Below, piece after piece: positions 29,957 through 38,579 of a DNA stretch of 53,563 nt (positions are counted from its first letter, which is position 1; each line of letters opens with the position of its first letter). The translations under genes were made by a program, and so were the position numbers. Location: NCBI GenBank assembly GCA_028717345.1, contig JAQUNZ010000008.1:1-53563 (forward strand), given 5' to 3'. This DNA comes from Candidatus Methanoperedens sp. (lineage in GTDB: Archaea; Halobacteriota; Methanosarcinia; Methanosarcinales; Methanoperedenaceae). The notes beneath the pieces were generated by a model. That model did no database searches and was not told the DNA's origin. It worked only from the letters and a program-made list of their open reading frames with translations.

Positions 29957-31372
29957 ATGCGAGGATACGATGACGACAGGAACACAAAAGTTTATATCGC
30001 AATTGCACTGGTCGGCGGACTTATAGCAGGAGTTTTTTTTAACGGAATGTTAGCAGCATTATTACAATCAACTCCACAGATGAACGTAATAAGCATACCT
30101 GACGATGTCAGTGCAGGCAAGATCACAAATGTTAAATTCATAACAATAAGCGACGGGACTGCGCTGAAAAATGTAAACATTACATTATCGGGCGCAGCAG
30201 TTGGAAACGGAACAACAGATGTAAATGGAATGCTTGAACTCGCAGTGAAGGCGACGACCAACGGGAGCATCAATGTTATGGCGTCAAGACCCGGTTATAA
30301 GAACGGCACATCTATTATTACATCTATTTCAGGGCTTGATGTTAGCGCTTCACCGTCCTCAATAACATCCGGGACAGATACTTTTGTAACATTTAACGTA
30401 ATGAGCATGGGTAAACCTGTGGCTGGAGCAGCAATGAATATTTCCGGGGCAGGGATATCGTTTGAAGGAATTACGGATGCAAGCGGACAGATAATTAAAC
30501 AGCTAAACCCTCCCGGCACTGGAAAGATCGCAGTAATCGTGAAAAAAGAACAACATGCTGATGGTTCTGCAGTCCTTACATCGACAGGTCAGCAGGTACT
30601 GGCAGTGTCATCAAGCCACAATACGCTCATTGTCAATGTGCCGGTCTATGTAACATTTACAGTAACTGCCGGAGGTTCCCCGGTTGCTGATGCAGGAATC
30701 AGCATAAGCGGCGCCGCAACCGGAGACGGTATCACAAACCCGGATGGAAAGACGATCATTTTGGTTACTCCGCACACAACGGGCACCATTACGGTGTCTG
30801 TAAGCAAGACTGGATTTGTGAGCGGGTCAAGCACGATAACCTCTACAGGCACTCAATCGCTGTCAGTTTCTTCATCCCCCTCATCAATAACAGCAGCAAC
30901 TCCAACCTTCGTGACATTTACCGTGAAAAGCGGCAATAGCTTCATCAGCGAATCCACGGTAACGCTAACTGGAGCAGCGAGCGGGAATGGAGTTACGAAC
31001 CAGAACGGCATTGCAATAATACAGGTAAATTCAGCAGGAACTGGCACAATAACTGCGACAGCATCAAGGACAGGCTTCACTGCCGGCAGCACTACGTTCA
31101 CTGCAATCGGTCAGCAGACCCTGAGCGTGAGCGCGTCTCCTTCCAATGTCACGAACGGTGTTGCGACTTTTGTAACTTTTACAGTAAAAAGCAGCAATAA
31201 TCCTGTAAGCGGCGCGACTGTTAGCGTGTATGGCGGCGGCATCACAACAGATGGTATGACGAATACAGCAGGTCAGGTGACACTGCAACTTACAGCATCT
31301 GGCACCGGAACGATAAATGTGGCTGTGCGCAAAGAAGGATACACTGAAGGGACTATGACTCTGGCGCATTAA
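29957..31372 (+). CDS. Membrane-anchored surface protein of tandem Ig-like repeats
   Basis: The 471-residue protein has one N-terminal membrane segment (VYIAIALVGGLIAGVFFNGMLAALL, about residues 11-35) and five tandem Ig-like domains of about 85-90 residues. Each carries a recurring phrase such as FVTFTVKSGNS.ISESTVTLTGAASGNG followed by T...G...I.V..S.TGTIT. They resemble bacterial Ig-like or carboxypeptidase-regulatory-like repeats used in adhesins and S-layer-associated proteins. Start ATG 29957 is preferred because GGAGG (29943-29947) lies 9 nt upstream; ATG 29948 overlaps the ribosome site. It is divergent from the Hdr operon. No catalytic domain is visible. Confidence 0.85.
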   Translation: MRGYDDDRNTKVYIAIALVGGLIAGVFFNGMLAALLQSTPQMNVISIPDDVSAGKITNVKFITISDGTALKNVNITLSGAAVGNGTTDVNGMLELAVKATTNGSINVMASRPGYKNGTSIITSISGLDVSASPSSITSGTDTFVTFNVMSMGKPVAGAAMNISGAGISFEGITDASGQIIKQLNPPGTGKIAVIVKKEQHADGSAVLTSTGQQVLAVSSSHNTLIVNVPVYVTFTVTAGGSPVADAGISISGAATGDGITNPDGKTIILVTPHTTGTITVSVSKTGFVSGSSTITSTGTQSLSVSSSPSSITAATPTFVTFTVKSGNSFISESTVTLTGAASGNGVTNQNGIAIIQVNSAGTGTITATASRTGFTAGSTTFTAIGQQTLSVSASPSNVTNGVATFVTFTVKSSNNPVSGATVSVYGGGITTDGMTNTAGQVTLQLTASGTGTINVAVRKEGYTEGTMTLAH

Positions 31373-31385
31373 TTTTTTTGTTTCA

Positions 31386-31420
31386 AAAATATAAATATGC
31401 CTTAGAGCAAATCTTATATA
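31386..31420 (+). promoter_or_regulatory. Thermosome promoter region
   Basis: Two TATA-like boxes, AAAATATAAATATG (about 31386-31397) and CTTATATA (31413-31420), lie upstream of the thermosome gene and leave a leader of about 60-90 nt with GGAGGT just before the ATG. Which one is used cannot be told from sequence. Confidence 0.35.
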
Positions 31421-31506
31421 GAACCACAAACATTGGTAACGCCCGGTACAAGCTTAATTTGTACATACAATTGTAAATCAAGATAAAATTTTAACGGAGG
31501 TTATTT

Positions 31507-33156
31507 ATGGCAGGACAATTAGGAGGACAGCCAATCTTTATTCTAAGAGAAGGCAGTCAGAGAACAAAAGGAAGAGAAGCCCAGAACAACAATATCATGG
31601 CAGCCAAAGCAGTAGCTGCGGCAGTAAGAACAACCCTCGGACCAAAAGGCATGGATAAAATGCTTGTGGATTCGCTCGGCGACATTGTGATCACTAACGA
31701 CGGCGCAACCATCCTGAAAGAGATGGATATCGAACACCCGGCAGCCAAGATGATCGTAGAAGTCGCAAAGACCCAGGATGATGAGGTCGGGGATGGCACT
31801 ACCACGGCAGCAGTGCTTGCAGGAGAATTCTTAAAGAACGCAGAGGAACTACTTGAACAGAATGTTCACCCAACAGTGATCGCTAACGGGTACAGACTTG
31901 CGGCTGCAAAAGCCAAAGAGATCCTGAAGACCCTTGCAGTCAAGGTTAGCGCTGATAACAGGGAACTGCTTTTGAAAATAGCAGCAACCGCAATAACCGG
32001 AAAGGGAGCTGAAGCACACAAGGATATCTTCACGAACCTGACGGTTGACGCAGTGCTTTCAGTGGTTAATACCGAGAACGGAAAGCGAACAGTAGATGTT
32101 GATGATATCAAAGTAGAAAAGAAAGTGGGCAGCAGTATTGAAGCATCCGAACTTATCAAAGGCATGGTCATTGATAAAGAAAGAGTGCACACCAATATGC
32201 CAAAGAAAATCACCAAGGCAAAAATACTCCTTCTCAACGAAGCCCTTGAGATCAAAAAGACTGAGGTTGATGCAGAGATCCAGATCAAGTCCCCTGACCA
32301 GCTCCAGTCATTCCTTGACCAGGAAGAGCAGATGCTTCATGATATGGTAAGCAAAGTCATAGCCAGCGGCGCAAATGTAGTGTTCGTGCAGAAAGGAATA
32401 GATGATATCGCACAGCATTATCTTGCAAAAGCCGGTATCTATGCAGCAAGGCGCGTCAAGAAGAGCGATATGGAGAAACTCTCGCGCGCAACAGGCGCAA
32501 AGATACTCACAAGCCTGAAAGAGATCGAAGCTTCAGACCTTGGCAAAGCAGGTCTTGTGGAAGAGAAGAAGATCGGTGACGAGGAAATGACCTTTGTCAT
32601 GGAATGCCACAATCCCAAGTCAGTCTCAATTATCCTTCACGGTGGAACAGAGCATGTCGTGGATGAAGCTGAGCGCGCGTTGCATGATGCGCTGCGTGTA
32701 GTTGGCGTTGCTATCGAGGATGAAAAGCTCGTAGCAGGCGGCGGCTCACCAGAGATCGAGCTTTCGCTGCGCCTTCGCGAGTACGCATCCACCCTGTCAG
32801 GCAGGGAACAGCTTGCAGTCACAAAGTTCGCAGAAGCGCTTGAAGTGATCCCAAGATCACTTGCAGAGAATGCGGGTCTTGACCCCATCAACATGATCGC
32901 AGATATGCGAAGCCAGCATGAGAAGGGTCACAAGACAGCCGGTCTTAACGTGTTCTCAGGCAAGGTCGTGGACATGATGAAGGAAGGCGTTGTCGAACCG
33001 CTCCGTGTTAAGACACAGGCGATCGATTCAGCAACAGAAGCAGCCACAATGATACTGCGCATTGATGATGTGCTGTCCAGCAAGTCATCAGCCCCACCCG
33101 GAGGAATGCCGCCAGGCGGAATGGGTGGCATGGGCGGAATGGAAGGCATGGATTAA
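31507..33156 (+). CDS. thsA: Thermosome (group II chaperonin) subunit
   Basis: The 549-residue subunit of the archaeal ATP-driven protein-folding ring carries all diagnostic segments. [20 protein letters not shown] and [16 protein letters not shown] form the equatorial nucleotide site. [16 protein letters not shown] holds the catalytic Asp of the GDGTT loop. [12 protein letters not shown] is the second equatorial motif. The C-terminal tail is the usual Gly/Met-rich [20 protein letters not shown] ribosome site precedes the ATG. A strong hairpin terminator overlaps the stop codon, so the gene is mostly monocistronic. The alpha/beta designation is nominal because other subunits are probably encoded elsewhere. 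Confidence 0.97.
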   Translation: MAGQLGGQPIFILREGSQRTKGREAQNNNIMAAKAVAAAVRTTLGPKGMDKMLVDSLGDIVITNDGATILKEMDIEHPAAKMIVEVAKTQDDEVGDGTTTAAVLAGEFLKNAEELLEQNVHPTVIANGYRLAAAKAKEILKTLAVKVSADNRELLLKIAATAITGKGAEAHKDIFTNLTVDAVLSVVNTENGKRTVDVDDIKVEKKVGSSIEASELIKGMVIDKERVHTNMPKKITKAKILLLNEALEIKKTEVDAEIQIKSPDQLQSFLDQEEQMLHDMVSKVIASGANVVFVQKGIDDIAQHYLAKAGIYAARRVKKSDMEKLSRATGAKILTSLKEIEASDLGKAGLVEEKKIGDEEMTFVMECHNPKSVSIILHGGTEHVVDEAERALHDALRVVGVAIEDEKLVAGGGSPEIELSLRLREYASTLSGREQLAVTKFAEALEVIPRSLAENAGLDPINMIADMRSQHEKGHKTAGLNVFSGKVVDMMKEGVVEPLRVKTQAIDSATEAATMILRIDDVLSSKSSAPPGGMPPGGMGGMGGMEGMD

Positions 33157-33183
33157 GTGGGCAACCCCCACTTCTTTTTTTTC
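33155..33183 (+). terminator. Hairpin terminator overlapping the thermosome stop
   Basis: AAGTGGG-CAACC-CCCACTT (7-bp stem) begins inside the TAA stop and is followed by CTTTTTTTTTCC. The next gene starts 13 bp later, so expression of that gene would depend on read-through or its own promoter. Confidence 0.72.
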
Positions 33184-33195
33184 CAGGGATTTTAA

Positions 33196-34320
33196 ATGGA
33201 ATTTCTTGATACTTCTGCTCATACAAAAGAGGAAAGCGTCAGGATACTCTCAAAAGAACTGGAAGAACATCCAATATTAATATTGATAGGACCTCAGGGG
33301 GTGGGAAAAACCACACTTGCCATTCAATTGCTTTCTGAAAATGTGGGCGCTTATTTTGAGGGGAGAGCGCGTTCAGCACAACCAGTAGTGCTTATAAGGA
33401 AAGATCTCGTCGAGAAAATGAAAAAGGAGCTTTATGAAAAACGAAAGCTTCCGATCTTTGATGAAGATGAACCCGTATATGTTGATGTTTATGTCTATGA
33501 CCAGGTCAAAATGCTTGTTGAGAATATCTTCGATGTCATGGAACTCGGAGAGCCTGAACTTATCAGGCAGTTATCCATGGTAACAAAAAAAATGGGAGTG
33601 GTTCCTGAAGCCCTAGAACTTATCTCAAGTGATGATGTACTTGTGAAAAGAAGGCTATTGCGGCATCTTGATGCAAAAGAACGGTTATCAACTCTTCTTG
33701 AAAAGGAGAAAAAGTTTGGGATAGAATCTAATCTCTGGGGCATCCAGGGAGCAAAAGTCACAGATGTGATTAATCGCGATGGGGTGGCGGATTATGATGA
33801 AGACCAGATGTCAAGGACGATAAAGGATTTTGACCGGATAATCCCCACAAAAGATATGACAGTGCCTGACTGCATTATGAAAATGATGGAGATATCTGCC
33901 AATGAGAACAAGGAGAGCGGTTTTCTCGTACTTCATAACGACAATAAAGAAACGGTGATAAGCGACCTTGTTGTCGGAAAAAGCACAAATTCCCTCATCG
34001 GGGTCACGCTGCTTGAGATATATGTGGGTTTCAGGCAGAACAGGTCACTGTATCGTGCATATAAACATACGAAAGAGGGGAAGCTTGAAGTCATCCACTC
34101 ATATACACCCACGCTTCAGGAGATAGAGGTGCTGGCAAATCCCTGGATACCACCATCGTGGGAGCCAACAACGATAATGTCAACAGCAGATGTTTCGGCT
34201 GCGGAAAGGTTTGACATCACGATATCGGTGATAGAGGCTGACGGAAAGGTTGAGTCCTCCAGCAAGAAGAGGAAACTGGAACTGGAAGAGATCATTGCAG
34301 GGATTTCCGAGATAGATTGA
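33196..34320 (+). CDS. P-loop ATPase-like protein of unknown function
   Basis: The 374-residue protein has an N-terminal Walker A, LIGPQGVGKTTLAIQL (about residues 32-47), after a short helical region. A convincing Walker B is not obvious; VYVDVYVYDQVKML (about 95) is one candidate. The middle is helical and charged. The C-terminal part (about 240-374) is alpha/beta with SGFLVLHNDNKETVISDLVVGKSTNSLIGVTLLEIYVGF and ends in a Lys/Glu helix. AGGGA precedes the ATG. It follows the thermosome by 40 bp. No family is recognised. A chaperone-linked ATPase is a guess from position only. Confidence 0.7.
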   Translation: MEFLDTSAHTKEESVRILSKELEEHPILILIGPQGVGKTTLAIQLLSENVGAYFEGRARSAQPVVLIRKDLVEKMKKELYEKRKLPIFDEDEPVYVDVYVYDQVKMLVENIFDVMELGEPELIRQLSMVTKKMGVVPEALELISSDDVLVKRRLLRHLDAKERLSTLLEKEKKFGIESNLWGIQGAKVTDVINRDGVADYDEDQMSRTIKDFDRIIPTKDMTVPDCIMKMMEISANENKESGFLVLHNDNKETVISDLVVGKSTNSLIGVTLLEIYVGFRQNRSLYRAYKHTKEGKLEVIHSYTPTLQEIEVLANPWIPPSWEPTTIMSTADVSAAERFDITISVIEADGKVESSSKKRKLELEEIIAGISEID

Positions 34321-34401
34321 TATTTTTAGCTTTTTTTTGGGAAAAGATATTTTTTTTTTGCTGACCGAAATATTTATCAAACATTAAAAACAACATCTAA
34401 A

Positions 34402-34419
34402 GGGGGTTTTTAAACTCCC
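34402..34419. other. Palindromic sequence before the 34442 gene
   Basis: GGGGGTTT-TT-AAACTCCC forms an 8-base inverted repeat with one G-T pair, 9 bp upstream of the AGGAGGT ribosome site. It may be an operator or leader hairpin, or simply hold a TTTTTAAA promoter core. Confidence 0.35.
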
Positions 34420-34441
34420 ATATCTATAGGAGGTATTTTAG

Positions 34442-34795
34442 GTGAAGTATAATGCCAAATTAAATAAGGATCGTCTGGATCGTTTCAGTGTGGATTCGTT
34501 AAAAGAATTAAAGTCATCATTGGAGCGGAGACCGGACTTGAAAATGAAATTAGAAGAAGACCTCAGGGGTACTATTGAGGCTGAAGGGATAGTCATTGAT
34601 GATGCGTTCAAGCAGGAAATACATCAGCAGTGGCAGTCAATGATCAGGCAGGATGTCAGGAAGTTCATGGACAGACAACCAAAGGATAAGAAACCCCTGT
34701 ATTCAATGGTCAGAAAAGGTAAACCACTGAAATTAAAGGTGAAGATCGACCCTGCTACAGGGAAGAGGAGCATCACGCCTGAGGTGAAAAAATGA
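34442..34795 (+). CDS. Small basic protein with leader-peptide-like N-terminal half
   Basis: The 117-residue protein starts at GTG, 8 nt after AGGAGGT. Residues 15-60 read SVDSLKELKSSLERRPDLKM, then KLEEDLRGTIEAEGIVIDDAF. The spacing of 'L..RPDLK..L..D....I...GI.IDD.F' resembles NHLP/Nif11-type leader peptides of RiPP precursors, where it serves as an enzyme recognition helix. There is no GG or GA cleavage site. The C-terminal 50 residues are strongly basic (RKGKPLKLKVKIDPATGKRS) and not Cys/Ser/Thr-rich, so a classical RiPP core is absent. The stop overlaps the next ATG by 4 bp (ATGA). Binding partner or chaperone of the next protein is the simplest inference. Confidence 0.7.
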   Translation: MKYNAKLNKDRLDRFSVDSLKELKSSLERRPDLKMKLEEDLRGTIEAEGIVIDDAFKQEIHQQWQSMIRQDVRKFMDRQPKDKKPLYSMVRKGKPLKLKVKIDPATGKRSITPEVKK

Positions 34796-36366
34796 CGACA
34801 GCAGGCTATGATGTGATGGCTCAGATCAATGAAATCCTGATCAATAAATTCATGAAAATCGGCTTTTGCATTGGGAAGTTCCCCACATTCAGCGGCACAT
34901 ATACACTACCTATCGAGAATGTTCCGGAGAGTCTGCAGGAGTTCATGGATATAGGGTATGAAGTCTCACTTGCAAAGGCACCCACTATTGATTTTACTGC
35001 AGATCTCAGCATGATGATGGATGTAAGAGGTCAGGCAAAGTTCACGGTGCTGGGCGGCATCGAATTCGAACTTGAGGCTGAATTCAGGGTCGCAGTAAAA
35101 CCCACGTTTGACCAGGTTACGCGTATGTTCAGGATAGAATTCGTTGAGGCAGTTATCGAAGATGTTGAACTGAACGATACATACAACCTGCCTGCGAATG
35201 TCCTGGACAAACTCAATGAGATACTGGGCATTGCAATGAAGGAATACCTCACAGATGAGATCACATCAATCGAACTGAGCCCGGTACTGTTCGCCCTTGA
35301 CCTGCCTTACATGCCGCCAGGAGATGAGAATAAACTCAGCATCGGTTTGGGGAATGTGAAGGTATTAAATTCGTCAGTCATGGCTGCTGCTGTTAACCTG
35401 CTGGGTTACAACGGCGGCAATGTCAATGCGATCACGGATTTCACGGGCGGCAATCATATTGGATTAGGTGTGAACGAGAACGGTATGCACAGGGTTTATG
35501 ATTTCTGGTGGGCTCGAACCACACATCCGAAGTCAGTGACCAAGACAGAAACACATGATTTCGATATGCCAAGCATCGTTGATTTTATGGACGAAATCGT
35601 GGACTGGGTTGTAGCTGTTGCAACCCTTGGCCTTGTGGATGTGGATATCGATATTGACAGGGTATGGGCAGAATACGGAGCTAACATCAGGTTTTCGAAA
35701 TTCGATTTTGATCTTAAGCCCGGAAATACGGTTCAGCTTTCAGGCAGTGTCTCGGCGGATGTCTGGCTGAAGGTATATATAAAGTACACGACCACCACTT
35801 CAATCCTATGGGGTGCGGTTGATGTTGACGAAACCACTAACACTGTCACAGTATTTGACGTGCGCCTCAATGGGATCACGATTGATATTGAGAATGCTGA
35901 AGGGACAGTCTCAATAAATGAAGACCATCAATTGATGGTGGATATCACGGATCTTGATATTACGATTCCGTTGCCATGGGAATTGCCTGAGGTGATCCTG
36001 GATTATGTTGTTGACTGGCTGGTTGACCAGATAGTTGTTAACATGCCGCCAATAGTGCTGTTCCCAGCAATTATATCCCAGCAGATCCCTGATACCAGTG
36101 TGACTGTTGATGCCACAGTGGAAAGTCTTGAAATAAATGAAGCTGAGGCGTTGATAACAGCCAATATTGGAACATCCAATATGGGAAGCTATGCGCCCTA
36201 TGTGGCGAACAGGAATCCTGAAAGCATGGAACTGCATAAACGGGAATGCGAATGGGCGCACAGGATAGCTTTCAGGAACAGGGTTTATTACTGTGAACTG
36301 GAGGAGGCGCTTGCTGCCGGTTATGACGGATGTGCATATTGTCTCCCCGAGTACAATACCGGGTAA
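34792..36366 (+). CDS. Beta-rich protein, possibly TULIP/P47-like, with C-terminal Cys motif
   Basis: The 524-residue protein has no signal peptide or membrane segment. It is built of alternating amphipathic strands and long helices (YDVMAQINEILINKFMKIGF, then FSGTYTLPIENV; LPANVLDKLNEILGIAMKEYL; PEVILDYVVDWLVDQIVVNMP). This repeating 'strand sheet plus long amphipathic helix' pattern recalls tubular lipid-binding (TULIP) proteins, including the P47/OrfX group, but I claim resemblance only. The last 50 residues (ESMELHKRECEWAHRI...NRVYYCELEEALAAGYDGCAYCLP) match a common small metal-binding tail, H..C.WA...NRV.F...EEA.A.GY..C..C.P, as in Ada-type zinc motifs. It is translationally coupled to the small protein before it. 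A strong terminator follows. Confidence 0.7.
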   Translation: MTTAGYDVMAQINEILINKFMKIGFCIGKFPTFSGTYTLPIENVPESLQEFMDIGYEVSLAKAPTIDFTADLSMMMDVRGQAKFTVLGGIEFELEAEFRVAVKPTFDQVTRMFRIEFVEAVIEDVELNDTYNLPANVLDKLNEILGIAMKEYLTDEITSIELSPVLFALDLPYMPPGDENKLSIGLGNVKVLNSSVMAAAVNLLGYNGGNVNAITDFTGGNHIGLGVNENGMHRVYDFWWARTTHPKSVTKTETHDFDMPSIVDFMDEIVDWVVAVATLGLVDVDIDIDRVWAEYGANIRFSKFDFDLKPGNTVQLSGSVSADVWLKVYIKYTTTTSILWGAVDVDETTNTVTVFDVRLNGITIDIENAEGTVSINEDHQLMVDITDLDITIPLPWELPEVILDYVVDWLVDQIVVNMPPIVLFPAIISQQIPDTSVTVDATVESLEINEAEALITANIGTSNMGSYAPYVANRNPESMELHKRECEWAHRIAFRNRVYYCELEEALAAGYDGCAYCLPEYNTG

Positions 36367-36375
36367 AACCTGCTG

Positions 36376-36420
36376 GCTGCAAATCCCTGTTCTTGATTTG
36401 CAGCTTTTATTTTTTTTTAA
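36376..36420. terminator. Bidirectional hairpin terminator
   Basis: A 10-bp perfect stem GCTGCAAATC/GATTTGCAGC with a 9-nt loop is followed by TTTTATTTTTTTTT on the plus strand. It separates the plus-strand 34792 gene from the convergent methyltransferase, ending 6 bp before its stop. Confidence 0.75.
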
Positions 36421-36425
36421 ATAGG

Positions 36426-37190
36426 CTATGCGCGAACTTGCGCTATCAGGATCACAGTATCATATGTAAAACCAAGCCTATCGTCTTCGAGTTTTACCTG
36501 CAAGCCCGTCCGGTCATCATCCAGACTTTGTAACATCAACTGCTCAATGATCTTCTTCTGCTTCTCCTGTGTTCCTGCGCGCTTCATCCATTCCTCGAAA
36601 TCCTGAGGTATCTCCCAGTGCGTAATATCAGTAATATCTGCTCCTGCTTCATTGAACATTTCTTCTATTTCACTGAGCGCATATATCCTGACATGCGACG
36701 GGTCACGCATATTCTCGATATTGTTATGGAAAAAGCTCTTACCTATATCCTCTGAGGAAACGCCGTCCACAAGAACGAGCCTGTCCCTGCATACTCTTTT
36801 CATTTCAAGCAGGGCTTTTTGCGGGTCAGGGAAATGATGGAAAGCGAACCTGCATGAGACTATGTCGAAACTTTTATCAGGGAACGGGAGTGTCTCAACA
36901 TCTGAAAGAAGAAACCCGGTATTTTTCAGCCCGGAATTTTTTTCCTTTTCACAGGCTTTGAGAAGCATATTGCGCGTCAGGTCGCAACCTATCACTGTAT
37001 CTGCTTTTTTTGCGAATTCAAGTGCAAGGAAACCCGCTCCAGTGGCTATGTCAAGCACCCTGTGATCATGTCTCACGCCGCTTCTTTTCACTACTTCAGA
37101 AAGATGGACTACATCCACGAATATGTTCCCTTTTGCGTATGCTTCAGCCTGTTTTCCGAACTGCATTATTGCATTCTTTTTGATACCCAT
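36426..37190 (-). CDS. Class I SAM-dependent methyltransferase (UbiE-like)
   Basis: The 254-residue protein contains RVLDIATGAGFLALEFA (motif I, SAM binding), VIGCDLTRNMLL (acidic residue for ribose), DVETLPFPDKSFDIVSCRFAFHHF (motifs II/III) and ALLEMKRVCRDRLVLVDG. This layout is typical of UbiE/MenG-type C-methyltransferases. Because mqnE lies 2 kb away and suggests menaquinone synthesis, a quinone methyltransferase role (MenG-like) is possible, but the residues seen do not distinguish it from the many other family members. Confidence 0.83.
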   Translation of the reverse strand: MGIKKNAIMQFGKQAEAYAKGNIFVDVVHLSEVVKRSGVRHDHRVLDIATGAGFLALEFAKKADTVIGCDLTRNMLLKACEKEKNSGLKNTGFLLSDVETLPFPDKSFDIVSCRFAFHHFPDPQKALLEMKRVCRDRLVLVDGVSSEDIGKSFFHNNIENMRDPSHVRIYALSEIEEMFNEAGADITDITHWEIPQDFEEWMKRAGTQEKQKKIIEQLMLQSLDDDRTGLQVKLEDDRLGFTYDTVILIAQVRA

Positions 37191-37257
37191 AGAGGGGAGA
37201 AGATAATGATCGGTGATATAAAAGCATTCTTATAACATCCTGTTGATATATCGCATT

Positions 37258-37827
37258 ATGAAAGAGATAATCTTTGTGGGGCGCTCCAATGTTGGCAAGT
37301 CCACCCTCATAAGTACGCTTACTGGAAAGAAACTCCGTACTGGCAGGCGTCCGGGCGTGACCCGCAAACCGCTACAAATACCCTACCAGGACATCCAGAT
37401 AACAGATATGCCGGGGTTCGGATTCATGAGCGGCGCAACTGAAGAAAGCATTGATGCCATCAAGAACAATATAGTCCGCTATATTGAGAACAATGCCGGA
37501 AATATCGTGTTTGCTGTAATGGTGGTGAATGCTGGCTCGTTTGCCCAGATCGTGGACAGGTGGAATGGCAGGAACGAGATACCTGTAGAAGTTGAGCTTT
37601 TTGAGTTCCTTCACGAGATTGACATAGAAGTGATCGTAGCAGCCAACAAGATCGATAAGGTTGATAATGTGGACGAGATACTTGACGGCATCGCGCAAAG
37701 GCTGGGAATGATGCCGCCCTGGAGGCAGTGGCTTGACATGATAGTGCCTGTGAGCGCCAGGAAAGGAAAGATAGATGAGCTTAAGAAACTCATGCAAAAG
37801 AAACTGGAAGCTATGCGGGCGAAGTGA
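37258..37827 (+). CDS. engB: EngB/YihA-type GTP-binding protein
   Basis: The 189-residue TrmE-Era-like GTPase is implicated in ribosome assembly in its family. The motifs are G1 GRSNVGKSTL (about residues 8-17), G2 PGVTRKP, G3 DMPGFG and G4 ANKIDKVD, followed by PVSARKGKIDEL (G5). The ATG 37258 start (MKEIIFVGRSN) is standard for the family; TTG 37243 would add five residues with no ribosome site. GATATAAAAG at 37214-37223 is a good TATA box and implies a very short leader. It is divergent from the methyltransferase. Confidence 0.93.
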   Translation: MKEIIFVGRSNVGKSTLISTLTGKKLRTGRRPGVTRKPLQIPYQDIQITDMPGFGFMSGATEESIDAIKNNIVRYIENNAGNIVFAVMVVNAGSFAQIVDRWNGRNEIPVEVELFEFLHEIDIEVIVAANKIDKVDNVDEILDGIAQRLGMMPPWRQWLDMIVPVSARKGKIDELKKLMQKKLEAMRAK

Positions 37828-37843
37828 TATAGAGGCGGTTTTA

Positions 37844-38545
37844 TCAATTCGTTCTGATGAGGTCAGCAGGTATCTTCCCGCTATGCACAGCGGTCGCAAC
37901 AAGTGCGCCGCTTATGCCAATACGTTTCAGGGCTTCGATATCGTCCATGTCCTTTATCCCCCCGCCCACAAGCACATTATGAGATGATACTGCGGCGATG
38001 TCTGTCAAAAAACCCTCATCAATTCCTGCGCCTGTCCCGACCCTGGTAAGCTCAAGGACGATAATATCCCTGATCTCATGATCATTTAATCGTTTCACAA
38101 GTTCCACCGGTTCCACCTCCATATTCCTGTCTTTCGTAAGCACCTTCCGGTTCTTCATGTCGATGCTTACATTGATCCTCCCAGGAAACCGAACAGCTGC
38201 TTTTTCGATCAGGTCAAATGAGGCTGTTTCTGTGCCAAGGATGATAGTGTCAGCTATTTTTGCACATTTTTCAACATCGTTCATGTTCTCTACGCCAATA
38301 TCTGCCATTGTTCTCGTTTTCCCCGAAATTTCTTTGATAAGTTCAAAATTATCTCCCTGATGCTGCAATCTGTCAAGGTCAGCAATATAGACCTCGCGCG
38401 GAGCGAGCGTAAATATCATATCAAGCGGAGCGGATGAATTGCATACTTTACTGCCTGCTACAGGCTGGTACTTTGACCTTTCGCCCCTTATGGCATGCAC
38501 CGCAGTACCATTAAGTATGTCCAGCACGAAAATAATTCGAAACAT
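37844..38545 (-). CDS. HisA-related TIM-barrel protein (COG1411-like)
   Basis: The 233-residue beta/alpha barrel is related to the histidine enzyme HisA. It starts MFRIIFVLDILNGTAVHAIRGER, like HisA, where D9 would be the first catalytic Asp. Barrel strands are EVYIADLDRLQ, RTMADIGVENM, INVSIDMKNRKV and DIIVLELTRVGTGAG, and VLVGGGIKDMDD is the C-terminal phosphate site. The start at 38545 was chosen over 38749 because the upstream part runs through mfnB in another frame. In archaea this family is distinct from true HisA, and genome context often places it with cofactor genes. The divergent mfnB start is only 34 bp away, suggesting a link to methanofuran synthesis (inference). Confidence 0.85.
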   Translation of the reverse strand: MFRIIFVLDILNGTAVHAIRGERSKYQPVAGSKVCNSSAPLDMIFTLAPREVYIADLDRLQHQGDNFELIKEISGKTRTMADIGVENMNDVEKCAKIADTIILGTETASFDLIEKAAVRFPGRINVSIDMKNRKVLTKDRNMEVEPVELVKRLNDHEIRDIIVLELTRVGTGAGIDEGFLTDIAAVSSHNVLVGGGIKDMDDIEALKRIGISGALVATAVHSGKIPADLIRTN

Positions 38546-38579
38546 AAATGTATTAGTGCATCTATCAGATTTAATGTTT

